Shown: in pieces, positions 21,042 to 29,143 of the stretch | Position numbering within the stretch: position 1 is the first letter of the stretch | Layout: the number at the start of each line of letters is the position of its first letter | Source of the DNA: Labilithrix sp. | Lineage (GTDB): Bacteria > Myxococcota_A > Polyangia > Polyangiales > Polyangiaceae | Length of the DNA stretch: 64,000 nucleotides | Direction: 5' to 3' | NCBI GenBank assembly: GCA_019637175.1 | Contig: JAHBWD010000009.1 | Span: 1 to 64,000 of the forward strand | The notes under the pieces: generated by a model | Databases searched by the model: none | What the model was told of the DNA's origin: nothing | What the model saw: the letters and a program-made list of their open reading frames with translations, nothing else | Made by a program: the position numbers and the translations under genes

Positions 21042-21944
21042 CTAGTCGCCAGCGAGCACGAGCTTGCGAACGACGGCCTCGTGATTGCGCGCGCGCGCGA
21101 TGTCGACGGCTCGAGCCCCCGGGGCGACGAGCGACGCATCCCCGCACGACGCGGTCGCGCGGTCGGCGGAAGTCGGCAGATCGGGATCGGCTCCGCAGCG
21201 GAGAAGCTCTTCGACGACGTCGACCTGACCGTGAAACGCCGCGCTGTGGAGCGGCGCCCACCCGTCCCAGCGTGAGCGGACGTTCGGATCGGCTCCCTTC
21301 GCGAGCAAGAGCCGAACGAGCTCGAGATCTCTACCCGCGAAGCCCAGCGGCGTGGTGTTCGTCGCGTCACGGGCGTTGGGATCCGCGCCGGCATCGAGGA
21401 GCATCTCGACGAGCCTCGCCGGCTCGTGGGCGGGCCCGGCCTGAACCGCCACGTGGAGCGGCGTCTGCCTCGCGCTCTCTTCGAGCCCGCCGCGCGCGTT
21501 CACGTCGGCGCCGTGAGCGAGGAGCACCCCGACGACGGACACGTGCCCGCGGAACACCGCCGCGTGAAGCGCGGTGCCGAGGCCGGGCTTTCGGCGATTC
21601 ACATGGACGGAGACCATCGCGCGCACGCGCTCGACGTCTCCCCGTTCGACGGCGGACCACCACGCCTCGATCTCCGCGGGGTCGGGAGGTGGCGGCGAGG
21701 GCTCGGCGCCTTCGGTCCGCGCGAGGAGGCCTTGGCGATCCGCGATCGCGATCGTGGTCGTGTCGAGATCGCGATGGAGCTCGAACGGGTGGGCCTCCGC
21801 CGCGCACGGGACATGAAACCAATGGGTGATCGTCGTGCCGTTCGACGCGAGCGGCGCCTCGATCCCGAAGCGGGGCTCTCCGCGCGCGATGCTCTTCTTG
21901 CACCGGCGACACTTCGAGCGATCCGACTTTGCCAGTTCCAGCAC
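21042..21944 (-). CDS. PARP-type zinc finger plus ankyrin-repeat protein
   Basis: About 300 residues from GTG 21944 (VLELAKSDRSK). Residues 1-50 match the PARP-type zinc finger, a DNA-break-binding module: LAKSDRSKCRRCKKSIARGE then THWFHVPCAA gives the C-x2-C ... H-x2-C ligands. Residues about 85-300 form four to five ankyrin repeats (GTALHAAVFRGHVSVVGVLLAHGADVN, TPLHVAVQAG, EMLLDAGADPNARD, APLHSAAFHGQVDVVEELLRCGADPD). Open frame continues upstream but looks non-coding. No catalytic domain is attached. It could recognise nicked DNA or another ligand and recruit a partner; this is inference. Confidence 0.8.
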   Translation of the reverse strand: MLELAKSDRSKCRRCKKSIARGEPRFGIEAPLASNGTTITHWFHVPCAAEAHPFELHRDLDTTTIAIADRQGLLARTEGAEPSPPPPDPAEIEAWWSAVERGDVERVRAMVSVHVNRRKPGLGTALHAAVFRGHVSVVGVLLAHGADVNARGGLEESARQTPLHVAVQAGPAHEPARLVEMLLDAGADPNARDATNTTPLGFAGRDLELVRLLLAKGADPNVRSRWDGWAPLHSAAFHGQVDVVEELLRCGADPDLPTSADRATASCGDASLVAPGARAVDIARARNHEAVVRKLVLAGD

Positions 21945-23542
21945 GACGCGCCGAGTATTCCACGGAGGGAAGGTCGCCGCCACGCGCAGCGTATGTCGCT
22001 TGGGTGGAGCGCTACGCTCGATACGCCGTTCCCGCATCCTTGAGCGCGTGCCTGGCCGCGTGCGCAGCGCCTCACGGCGAGCACGCACGCGTTGCCCGCC
22101 CGGCGAGCGTCGCGCCGGAGGCGAGCGTGGCGACGCCCGCTCGCCCACCGCGATCCGAGCCATGGGGGCTCGCCTACGAACGCGAATGCATGGATGGCTT
22201 CGTGGAGCCGATCCTCGCGCGCGACGGCTCGACCTTCGACTTCTGCGGCCGTCGCTACGATGCTCGTCGAGGCACGTTCCTCGGGCGCGCCACGTCGGAG
22301 TCGCTCGTGCTCTCACGCGACGGGACGCGCAGCGTCTCGGTGGAGACGGCCGCGGGACGGCGGGCGGTCGTCGTTCGCAAGCTCCCGTCGCTCGAGATCG
22401 AGTCGCGTGTCTCCTTCGACGGCCTGGATCATCATCGCGTCGCGTTCCTCGCGGACGGACGCGCCATCCTCCTTGCGAGCCACCCGTGCCGGACGGTGAA
22501 GACCGGCCCCTCATCGACGAAGACGACGTGCCAAGGCAGGGGCGTCTTCGAAGTCCGTCGCGACGGGCTCGTGTCGCTCGGCCCCGCGTTCACCGCGATC
22601 GCCGAGATGGCGGTCTCCGCCGACGGAGGCCGCGCGTTTCTCGTTCGCGCCGACGGCGCGCGCGAGATCGTTTCGTTGCCCGACGGCGCCCGCATCGCGG
22701 CCTTGTCCCGAACGTCCGCCGACCCATTCGAGACCGAGGTCGCGCTCGACAGAACCGGGCGCCGCCTGGCCTACGCCGACGCGTCCGGCGTCCACGTGGC
22801 CGAGCTGCTCGAAGGGTCCGTCGTCTCGCTTCGCGACGAGCCCGACGAGCCCGAGGCGCGCGGGGCCTACGCGGGAATCGCGTTTGCCGACGACGGGAGC
22901 GTGCTCTCGTGGGACATCGACGCGGTCCGCGTCTTCCGCGAGGGCGCCTCGTCGTCATCGTCGAAGCGGCGCGCGGCGGCGATCGAGCTCGGGCTCGACG
23001 TCCCGGAGGGCTTCCACGCGGCGAGGTTCCGGAACGGCCCCTTCGGGCGCGAGCTCAGCTTCAGCGACTTCGAGCGCGAGAGCGCGTCGGCCCGAAGCAG
23101 CGTCATCGCCGCCTTTCGCCGCGACGATCGCGGCGACGACGATCGCGGTCGACGCGCCCGAAGGCGTCGCCACGTACCGCGGGCCGAAGTCTGGGTCTCC
23201 GTGACCGATCCCACGGAGTTCGTGGGCAAGAACCTCGACGCCTGGGCGCAGTCGATCCTGCGTGCGCAGTCTGGAGAGCCGCTGCTCCTTCGAGCATGGG
23301 GCGATGACGGCGCGCGGTCGGTCGAGCTCGCGATCTTCGACCGTGTCGGCTGCGATCCGATCGACGCCTACGTGCGCTTCACCGAGCGCGACGGAGCGCT
23401 CGTTCGCGTCCGCGTCGAGGTCCCCGCGGGAACCGCGCGCCGTGACGTGCCGCTCGACGCGCTCTCCGCGGCGGACGGTCGTGGCGACGGCCCTGCCCGC
23501 GCAGCCGTCGTCCCGCCGCCCACGCGACGAGGGCCCTGCTGA
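21929..23542 (+). CDS. Lipoprotein of unknown function, possibly propeller-like, with a local frame anomaly
   Basis: Up to 537 residues. A lipobox-like LSACLAACAA lies near residue 45, so the true start may be further in than ATG 21929, which would overlap the divergent zinc-finger gene by 16 bp. The body has repeating beta-rich segments (TSESLVLSRDGTRSVSVETA, VALDRTGRRLAYADASGVHVAELLEG) that recall WD/beta-propeller proteins, but no family is firm. Between about 23115 and 23198 the used frame turns Arg/Asp-rich (RRDDRGDDDRGRRARRRR), while another frame has better codon use (IAATTIAVDAPEGVATYRG). The normal frame resumes at WVSVTDPTEF. Two compensating indels or sequence errors would explain this. 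Confidence 0.6.
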   Translation: MPVPARRAEYSTEGRSPPRAAYVAWVERYARYAVPASLSACLAACAAPHGEHARVARPASVAPEASVATPARPPRSEPWGLAYERECMDGFVEPILARDGSTFDFCGRRYDARRGTFLGRATSESLVLSRDGTRSVSVETAAGRRAVVVRKLPSLEIESRVSFDGLDHHRVAFLADGRAILLASHPCRTVKTGPSSTKTTCQGRGVFEVRRDGLVSLGPAFTAIAEMAVSADGGRAFLVRADGAREIVSLPDGARIAALSRTSADPFETEVALDRTGRRLAYADASGVHVAELLEGSVVSLRDEPDEPEARGAYAGIAFADDGSVLSWDIDAVRVFREGASSSSSKRRAAAIELGLDVPEGFHAARFRNGPFGRELSFSDFERESASARSSVIAAFRRDDRGDDDRGRRARRRRHVPRAEVWVSVTDPTEFVGKNLDAWAQSILRAQSGEPLLLRAWGDDGARSVELAIFDRVGCDPIDAYVRFTERDGALVRVRVEVPAGTARRDVPLDALSAADGRGDGPARAAVVPPPTRRGPC

Positions 23543-23638
23543 TCGCCACCCGCCGTGCAGACCGGATCCTTTCCCGAAAAAAAGAAGGGGGCCGCGCATC
23601 CTTCGGGGCTCGTCAGTCGTCGTCGTGGTGAGGACGCG

Positions 23639-24115
23639 ATGAAACCCACCGATGCCAAGGCCAACCAAACGCGGGCAACGTTCCGCATGTCTTGCGAAAT
23701 CACCTGCACCATCCGCGCGAGCGCCGAGGAGATCTGGGCGCTCCTCACGGACGCGGCCGACCTCCCCCGCTGGAACTCGACGGTCGCGAGCCTCGGCGGC
23801 ACCATCGAGCTCGGGCAGCGGCTCGAGCTGCGGGTTTCCACCGTGCCCGACCGCACGTTCAAGCCGCGCGTCACCCGATTCGAGCCTGCGCGGTCGATGG
23901 AGTGGAGCGACGGGACGGCGCCGATGTTCAAGGGCGTCCGCACGTTCACGCTGACGCCGAACGACGACGGCTCGACGGACTTCACGATGGTCGAGGTGCT
24001 GTCCGGCGTGATGCTCCCTCTCGTCAAGGGCTCGCTGCCCGACTTCGGCCCCTCGTTCGAGGCGTACGCCGCCGATCTGAAACGCGAAGCCGAGAGGCGC
24101 GACGCGGAAGAATGA
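23639..24115 (+). CDS. SRPBCC-family (START-like) protein
   Basis: About 158 residues from ATG 23639 (MKPTDAKANQTR); ATG 23687 is possible. Hallmarks of the polyketide-cyclase/SRPBCC fold are IRASAEEIWALLTDAADLPRWNSTVASL near the N-terminus, a central beta region (KPRVTRFEPARSMEWSDG), and a long C-terminal helix (FGPSFEAYAADLKREAE). These proteins bind hydrophobic small molecules. It lies 21 bp before an ECF sigma-factor gene on the same strand, so they are probably cotranscribed. Confidence 0.85.
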   Translation: MKPTDAKANQTRATFRMSCEITCTIRASAEEIWALLTDAADLPRWNSTVASLGGTIELGQRLELRVSTVPDRTFKPRVTRFEPARSMEWSDGTAPMFKGVRTFTLTPNDDGSTDFTMVEVLSGVMLPLVKGSLPDFGPSFEAYAADLKREAERRDAEE

Positions 24116-24136
24116 AGTGATGGTACTTTCGGATCG

Positions 24137-25000
24137 GTGAGCGAGACTCCCGCGTCACTCGTCCAGGCTCGCGAGCAGTTCTTCGGCATGGTCGCCGGCA
24201 TTCGCCCGGATCTGCATCGCTACTGCGCGCGGCTGACGGGCTCGGTGATCGAGGGTGAAGACATCGTGCAAGAGACGCTGGCGAAGGCGCTCTACGCGCT
24301 GACGCTCCAGGCGCAGGTCCCCGAGCTCCGGCCGTGGCTCTTTCGGATCGCGCACAACCGGGCGATGGACTTCTTGAAGAGCCACGGCCGGAAGCACACC
24401 GACGTGCGCGACGACATGGAAGAGATCGCCGGCTTCGAGGACAAGCCCGACCCGGCCGTGGTGCGCGCGGCGCTCGCTCGCTTCCTCGCGCTGCCGCTCG
24501 CGCAGCGGAGCGCGGTGATCTTGAAGGACGTCCTCGATCACTCGCTGGAAGAGACCGCCGAGATCATGGGCAGCACGGTCATGGCGGTCAAAGCCGCGCT
24601 CGTCCGCGGGCGCGCGAAGCTGCTCGCGGAGGAAGCGGAGCCGCGAGGCTCCGACGCCGCGATGCGCGAGGCGCTCGATCGCTACGCGTCGCGCTTCAAC
24701 GCCCGCGACTGGGACGGCGTCCGCGCGCTGGTGGCCGACGACTGCCGGCTCGATCTCGTTTCGAAGTCGCAGCGCCGCGGCAAGGAGGTCGGAGCGTACT
24801 TCGGCCGCTACGAGAAGGAAGACGTCACCCTCCGCGTCATCCTCCTCGAAGGCCACCTCGCCCTCGCGGCCCACGTCGCGGGCGCAGACGCGCCTGCCTA
24901 CTTCATCTTGCTCGAGTGGGAGGCCGACCGCGTCAAGTCGATCCGCGACTTCCGCTACATCCCCTACATCGCCGCGGAGGCCGCGTACGACCCGCTCTGA
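24137..25000 (+). CDS. ECF sigma factor with C-terminal SnoaL-like domain
   Basis: 287 residues from GTG 24137. Sigma region 2 is at about 15-85 (GSVIEGEDIVQETLAKAL, LRPWLFRIAHNRAMDFLK), and region 4 at about 115-170 (LPLAQRSAVILKDVLDHSLEETAEIMG, AVKAALVRGRAKL). A SnoaL/NTF2-like domain follows (about 180-287, ALDRYASRFNARDWDGVRALVADD). In SigJ/ECF41-like factors this C-terminal domain controls activity without a separate anti-sigma factor. No anti-sigma gene is adjacent, which fits. The SRPBCC gene upstream is a likely partner or target. Confidence 0.88.
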   Translation: MSETPASLVQAREQFFGMVAGIRPDLHRYCARLTGSVIEGEDIVQETLAKALYALTLQAQVPELRPWLFRIAHNRAMDFLKSHGRKHTDVRDDMEEIAGFEDKPDPAVVRAALARFLALPLAQRSAVILKDVLDHSLEETAEIMGSTVMAVKAALVRGRAKLLAEEAEPRGSDAAMREALDRYASRFNARDWDGVRALVADDCRLDLVSKSQRRGKEVGAYFGRYEKEDVTLRVILLEGHLALAAHVAGADAPAYFILLEWEADRVKSIRDFRYIPYIAAEAAYDPL

Positions 25001-25019
25001 CAGGGCCGGCGCCGCGCGA

Positions 25020-25991
25020 TCACCGGAAGACGAACGGCACGTCGATCTGCACGAGATGAACGTTCGGCGACGCGGCCGCGAGCGGTCGGTCGAGCGCGCG
25101 CTGATACGAGACGCCCGGACGGAGCCACCCGAGCGAGCCCAGCTCCAGGTGCACGCGAGGCCCGAGCGCAACGGTGAGGTTGTCGCGGGTCGCGCCGGTC
25201 GGATCGGCGTCGACGGCGAAGGGTGCGTTCAACCAGCGCTGATAGCGCAGCTCTGCGCCGAGCGAGAGCTCGGGGATCACGAAGACGCCAACATGCATTC
25301 CCATCGTCGCGTTGGTCTTGCTCGCCTCCGACTGCGCGGCCGCGCCCCGCACTCGCATCATGTGAAAGATCGTCATCTCGATCTGCACGGTCCAACCGGC
25401 TCTCACCCAGGCGACCGCGAGCCCCGGGATCAAGGCCACGTCGTTCACGGCGAACAGAGAGCCGTCGAGCTGGGCGCGCGCGTTGGCGCCGTGGAGCCGA
25501 GCGCTCATCGCGTGCTCGCTCGGCGAATCGCCGCCGCCGGTGCCGAGTGGAAGCGTCGCCCCGAGGAAGAAGCTCGAACGGAGCCCGCCACCGAGCGTCA
25601 CCGCATACGCGACGCCGACGAGCGGGTTGCCGAACACGATCCCGCCGGCTCCCGCGGGCGGAGAGTCGCCCACGAGGCTCAAGCGAACGAGCGGCGCGAG
25701 CCCTGCGGTCGGCGGGCCGCTCCCCGGGATCCGATAGGACGCCGTGACGAGCGTGGCCACGGTGAGCCCCGCGCTCGATGCCGCGTCCTCGTAACGAGCC
25801 ATCGACGTATCGACGCGCACGACCGTCGGCGCGACGATCGGCCGTAGGCCCCACGGAAGCGAATACGGCGACGCCGCGGCAGCCACCTGCTCCGCCTCCA
25901 CCGGCGATGCCGCACGCGCCGGCGCTGCGAACAGCGACGGCAGCAACGACGACGCTGCGAACGCGACGCCTGCATGCCGTCGAATCATCAT
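25020..25991 (-). CDS. Exported, probably outer-membrane beta-barrel protein
   Basis: 323 residues from ATG 25991 (MMIRRHAGVAF). A signal peptide (cleavage near PARAAS, about 28) is followed by alternating hydrophobic/polar strands (GLTVATLVTASYRI, IVFGNPLVGVAYAVTLGGGLRSSFFLGATLPLG, WLRPGVSYQRALD). It ends VQIDVPFVFR; a terminal aromatic is common for barrel proteins, though here Phe is next to last. It resembles transporter-like barrel proteins in layout only; a specific family is not recognised. Confidence 0.6.
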   Translation of the reverse strand: MMIRRHAGVAFAASSLLPSLFAAPARAASPVEAEQVAAAASPYSLPWGLRPIVAPTVVRVDTSMARYEDAASSAGLTVATLVTASYRIPGSGPPTAGLAPLVRLSLVGDSPPAGAGGIVFGNPLVGVAYAVTLGGGLRSSFFLGATLPLGTGGGDSPSEHAMSARLHGANARAQLDGSLFAVNDVALIPGLAVAWVRAGWTVQIEMTIFHMMRVRGAAAQSEASKTNATMGMHVGVFVIPELSLGAELRYQRWLNAPFAVDADPTGATRDNLTVALGPRVHLELGSLGWLRPGVSYQRALDRPLAAASPNVHLVQIDVPFVFR

Positions 25992-26279
25992 CGGCCCCCT
26001 CGCTGAACACGAGCACGCGCGATGCCAGCTCCCCGACTCTTTCCGCTGCGAACCTAGGTCGCTCGCTCCATCGCGGTGAATCGATCCGAAGTCGTCGGTC
26101 GCCCCATCGTCGTCGTTCTCGCCGCTTGCAGCTCCCGAGCGGCAAGAGCGCTCCGCCCCGATCGTCCAGAACCGGCGCGTCCACGAGAAGGTCTTCTGAT
26201 GACACGGGCGACGCGTACTGGAGGTCGCACACCGACTCTTGTTGCCGCGTCGAAGAGATAGAAGAATTGGGAAGCCTGA
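25992..26279. other. Divergent intergenic region
   Basis: It lies between the barrel protein (minus) and the HEAT cassette (plus). No gene is convincing; one plus-strand frame is open but poorly biased. A/T content rises toward 26240-26280, where the cassette promoter is likely (for example AAGAGATAGAAGAATT near 26253), but I cannot assign boxes with confidence. Confidence 0.4.
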
Positions 26280-26984
26280 ATGAGTCGAGCGTTGAATCGG
26301 GCACAGAGACTTGGCGCCATCCGAAGGGCCGCCGGTCGTGGAGGGGCGGCCGCCGCGAGGGCGGCAGCGCGGTTCGTGCACGACGACGACTGGGAGGTGC
26401 GCCTGCGAGCTTTCGAGTGCTTGCGAAGCAAGGGCGACGCCCGTTGGACTCTCCTTGCGGGGGCGGCTCTGAAAGACGAGAGCGACCTCGTCGTCGCCAC
26501 CGCACTCGAATGCTTGGTCGCGTGGCGAGCTCGCCGATGGGCGGACAGGGCGAGCAAGCTGCTGAGCAGCGCGTCTGAGCTCACGCGGTCGTACGCGGCT
26601 TGGGCAGTCGGACGGCTCGGCGGCAAACGTCACCTCGGGGGACTGACTCGTCGGTTCAGAAAGGTCAGTGCTGCGATCGAGGGCAGCGCGCTGGCCGAGG
26701 CTCTCTTCATGCTGACGAAGAGACCGCGCTACTTGGAACACCTACTGTCACAGGTCCGCTCCGCCGACCCCGAGATCCGCGCGTTCACCGCGAACAGTCT
26801 CGTGGGGGTACTGAACACACAGAACTTTCCGAAGGTCCTGTGTGCGCTCGCGAATGCGGTCTCCGTCGAGAAGAGCGCGGCCATCGCTCCTCACCTCGAA
26901 GCGAACCTCGAGATTGCGGTGAGCAACGCGCTCGACGACCTGCAGGCGCTGCGGCGCTCACGAGCGCACGGTCGCCGCCGATGA
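26280..26984 (+). CDS. HEAT-repeat protein, first gene of a two-gene cassette
   Basis: 234 residues. Alpha-helical HEAT-like repeats run through the chain (FVHDDDWEVRLRAFECLRSKG, AALKDESDLVVATALECLVAWRARR, LTRSYAAWAVGRLGG, SADPEIRAFTANSLVGVL). No signal peptide or enzyme motif is seen, so it is probably a cytoplasmic binding protein. Codon use is less G/C-biased than in neighbours, hinting at transfer. Its stop overlaps the next start by 4 bp (ATGA 26981-26984). Small HEAT proteins in such pairs are sometimes immunity or adaptor proteins; this is only a possibility. Confidence 0.72.
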   Translation: MSRALNRAQRLGAIRRAAGRGGAAAARAAARFVHDDDWEVRLRAFECLRSKGDARWTLLAGAALKDESDLVVATALECLVAWRARRWADRASKLLSSASELTRSYAAWAVGRLGGKRHLGGLTRRFRKVSAAIEGSALAEALFMLTKRPRYLEHLLSQVRSADPEIRAFTANSLVGVLNTQNFPKVLCALANAVSVEKSAAIAPHLEANLEIAVSNALDDLQALRRSRAHGRRR

Positions 26985-27565
26985 CGGAGCTCGCGCACCG
27001 GATGAAGCTTCAGATCGACGAGCGCGCGGACGGTCAGCGTCTATCGTTCGGTGAGTTCGACGAAGTTTTTCCGGCGTCATTACCACTCGCCGCCGTGCTC
27101 GACTTCTTGGTGGAGGCCGTCGGCGGCTGGGCGCCACGGCGGTGCGTTCTCGTCGGCCACTGGACGGAAGAGATCGACGCCGTCGGATGGCGGCCCGTCA
27201 CGTCGTTTCCGTATCGCCAGTCGCTGCTTCGTTCATCGACGATTCAGCTGTCGGAGGTCCCGACTCGCGCGGCGCTTGCCAGCGCGATCGAACGCGGGTG
27301 GCAGGTGCCTCGTCTCCTGCTCTGCGTGATCGAACGTTCCACGGAGGACGCGCTACAGCGTCTCCATGCGAGTGAATGGAAGCGAGCTCTCGAAGACGAG
27401 GTCCCGTCGGCGCTTCTCTCGCTGCAAGTCCCGATGATCGCGCTCGGCTTCTATCATCAGAGGTGGGTCTCGGCTTATCTGCCGGCGGCGAGAGCGAAGG
27501 GGCTCGCCCGGGAGCTGCTCGCTCGATTCCACGACGAGCTAGTCACGGTGAGCGACGAGTTGTAG
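26981..27565 (+). CDS. Unknown protein, second gene of the HEAT cassette
   Basis: 194 residues; I do not recognise the family. It is soluble and mixed alpha/beta, with segments such as LSFGEFDEVFPASLPLAAVL, CVLVGHWTEEIDAVGW and LLLCVIERSTEDALQRL. No catalytic motif, signal peptide or membrane span is seen. The start ATG 26981 overlaps the upstream stop, so the two products are made together and may form a complex. Codon bias is relaxed as in its partner. A structured repeat element follows immediately downstream. Confidence 0.65.
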   Translation: MTELAHRMKLQIDERADGQRLSFGEFDEVFPASLPLAAVLDFLVEAVGGWAPRRCVLVGHWTEEIDAVGWRPVTSFPYRQSLLRSSTIQLSEVPTRAALASAIERGWQVPRLLLCVIERSTEDALQRLHASEWKRALEDEVPSALLSLQVPMIALGFYHQRWVSAYLPAARAKGLARELLARFHDELVTVSDEL

Positions 27566-27637
27566 CCCGTCACGACGGTGCCAGATGGGGCCCCACGCGC
27601 ATGCGACGAGCTCTCGAGAGCTCCTCCGAAGCGAAGC

Positions 27638-27814
27638 GGCGTCGGGGAGCGGGAGGCTCTCCCGCCCGCGCTGGAGCAGCGATCACGCAGCCGGTTGGAA
27701 GGCGCCAGCAGGCGCCGCCTGGGGCCCCACGAAGTGGGGGGGCGGCGCCGCGATCACGCAGCAGGTGGCCAGGCAGCGACCAGCGGGCGGGAGAGCCTCC
27801 CGCTCCCCGACGCC
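27638..27814. repeat. Long inverted repeat element (MITE- or BIME-like)
   Basis: The left arm 27638-27674 and right arm 27780-27814 are complementary over 35 bases, with a 2-base GC insertion in the left arm. The ~105-bp interior holds two copies of GCGATCACGCAGC (27679-27691 and 27750-27762) and a CCCCAC-GAA-GTGGGG hairpin (27725-27739). No coding capacity is convincing. It could be a non-autonomous mobile element, a palindromic intergenic repeat, or part of a bidirectional transcription end. Confidence 0.7.
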
Positions 27815-27847
27815 GCCCTCGCACGAGCGAGCCGCTCCCGCAGCGAC

Positions 27848-27888
27848 AAACAAAATGCGAAACGCCGATCTCTCTCGAGACCGGCGTT
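27848..27888 (-). terminator. Intrinsic terminator of the rplV-rpsK ribosomal operon
   Basis: On the minus strand AACGCCGGTCTC (27888-27877) pairs with GAGATCGGCGTT (27872-27861), a 12-bp stem with one G-U pair and a GAGA loop. It is followed by TCGCATTTTGTTTG (27860-27847). It lies 20 nt after the rpsK stop, the position expected for a Rho-independent terminator. Confidence 0.88.
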
Positions 27889-27907
27889 CAGCGAAGCGAA
27901 GTCGAGA

Positions 27908-28330
27908 TCAGACGCGCCGGCGCTTCGGCGGACGGCACCCGTTGTGCGGCACCGGCGTGACGTCGCGGATCAGCGTGACCTTGAACCCGGCGGTCTGCAG
28001 CGCGCGAAGCGCGCTCTCGCGGCCGGCGCCCGGGCCCTTCACGAAGATCGCGACCGAGCGCATCCCGTGCTCCATCGCCTTGCGCGCGGCCTCTTCGGCG
28101 GCGAGCTGCGCGGCGAACGGCGTCGACTTGCGCGAGCCCTTGAAGCCGCGCGCGCCGGCGCTCGACCACGCGACGGTGTTGCCGTTCACGTCCGTGATCG
28201 TGACGACGGTGTTGTTGAACGTCGACTGGATGTGGGCGATGCCCGTCGCGACGTTCTTCTTGACCTTCTTCTTGGTCGGCTTGCCCTTGACCGACGGCGC
28301 ACCACCGGCTGCTGCTTTCGTGCTCGCCAT
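27908..28330 (-). CDS. rpsK: 30S ribosomal protein S11
   Basis: 140 residues. Blocks [34 protein letters not shown] and the terminus [12 protein letters not shown] identify S11, part of the 30S platform at the mRNA exit. It has a short Lys-rich N-terminal extension. It is the last gene of block 2; rpsD, its usual downstream neighbour, is 11.6 kb away. Confidence 0.98.
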   Translation of the reverse strand: MASTKAAAGGAPSVKGKPTKKKVKKNVATGIAHIQSTFNNTVVTITDVNGNTVAWSSAGARGFKGSRKSTPFAAQLAAEEAARKAMEHGMRSVAIFVKGPGAGRESALRALQTAGFKVTLIRDVTPVPHNGCRPPKRRRV

Positions 28331-28356
28331 GACTTACTCCAAATCCTTCCGCGCGA

Positions 28357-28743
28357 TCAGCCCGCCGGCTTGCGCGGACCGCCGCGCGAGAGGATGCCCT
28401 TGCGCGGGCCCTTGCGGGTGCGCGCGTTCGTGTGCGTGCGCTGGCCGTTGACCGGCAGGCCGCGGCGGTGACGAAGACCGCGGTAGCAGCCCAGGTCCAT
28501 CAGGCGCTTGATGTTCATCTGCACTTCGCGGCGGAGATCGCCCTCGACGCGGTACTCGGTCTCGAGCAGCTCGCGGATGCGCTTGATCTCGTTCTCGGTG
28601 AGCTCCTCGGTCTTCTTGTTCTCCGGGATGTTCGCCTTCTTGCAGATCTCCTTCGCGAGCGCGCGGCCGATTCCGTAGAGGTACGGAAGCGCGAACGCGA
28701 TCTGCTTGTGACGAGGGAGGTCGACGCCTGCGATACGAGCCAT
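28357..28743 (-). CDS. rpsM: 30S ribosomal protein S13
   Basis: 128 residues. [26 protein letters not shown] and [29 protein letters not shown] are diagnostic. S13 sits in the 30S head and contacts S19 and the P-site tRNA. It is placed between rpmJ and rpsK as usual. Confidence 0.98.
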   Translation of the reverse strand: MARIAGVDLPRHKQIAFALPYLYGIGRALAKEICKKANIPENKKTEELTENEIKRIRELLETEYRVEGDLRREVQMNIKRLMDLGCYRGLRHRRGLPVNGQRTHTNARTRKGPRKGILSRGGPRKPAG

Positions 28744-28755
28744 GACTGTTTTCCT

Positions 28756-28869
28756 TTAACCCTGGCGCTGCTTGTGACGCGGGTTGTCACAAATGATGCG
28801 GACCACACCCTTGCGGCGGACCACTTTGCACTTGTCGCAAATCTTCTTCACGGAGGGACGGACCTTCAT
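28756..28869 (-). CDS. rpmJ: 50S ribosomal protein L36
   Basis: 37 residues: [20 protein letters not shown] followed by [11 protein letters not shown]. The zinc ligands C-x2-C ... C-x4-H are present. It lies between infA and rpsM, the standard place, with 9 bp to infA. Confidence 0.97.
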   Translation of the reverse strand: MKVRPSVKKICDKCKVVRRKGVVRIICDNPRHKQRQG

Positions 28870-28878
28870 GACGCTCTC

Positions 28879-29124
28879 TCACTTGTGCCGGTAGGTGATG
28901 CGCCCACGGCTGGGGTCATACGGGCTGACTTCGACGGTGACGCGGTCACCGGGGAGGATGCGGATGTAGAACTGCCTCATCCTTCCGCTGATCGTCGCGA
29001 GGACGACGAGCCCGTTGTCGCACTTCACGCGGAACATCGCGTTCGGCAGCGCCTCCTGGACGACGCCGTCGAACTCGAGCTTGTCGCCCTTGGGCTCCTT
29101 TCGCTCACGACGTTCACTCATCAA
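28879..29124 (-). CDS. infA: Translation initiation factor IF-1
   Basis: 81 residues, a single OB fold ([52 protein letters not shown]). IF-1 occupies the 30S A site during initiation. It has about 10 extra charged N-terminal residues compared with common IF-1 ([15 protein letters not shown]). The methionine aminopeptidase gene often found between adk and infA is absent. Confidence 0.97.
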   Translation of the reverse strand: MMSERRERKEPKGDKLEFDGVVQEALPNAMFRVKCDNGLVVLATISGRMRQFYIRILPGDRVTVEVSPYDPSRGRITYRHK

Positions 29125-29143
29125 TCAATGCCTTCTCTTTCAC

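Larger units (their letters stand above)
27566..27907. other. Convergent intergenic region with structured repeats and a terminator
   Basis: 342 bp with no gene. It contains a 16-bp palindrome (27608-27623), a near-perfect 35-37 bp inverted repeat (27638-27814), an internal 13-bp direct repeat, two GGGGCCCCACG motifs (near 27587 and 27721), and at the right end the intrinsic terminator of the rpsK-side operon. Confidence 0.8.

Noticed and set aside
22115..22514. N-terminal extension of the zinc-finger/ankyrin frame up to 22514
   Set aside because: Arg/Ser-rich and overlapping the divergent lipoprotein; the PARP-finger homology begins right after GTG 21944.
27578..28471. Plus-strand frames across the repeat element and rpsK
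   Set aside because: They run through inverted repeats and antisense to rpsK; composition follows the repeats, not a protein family.
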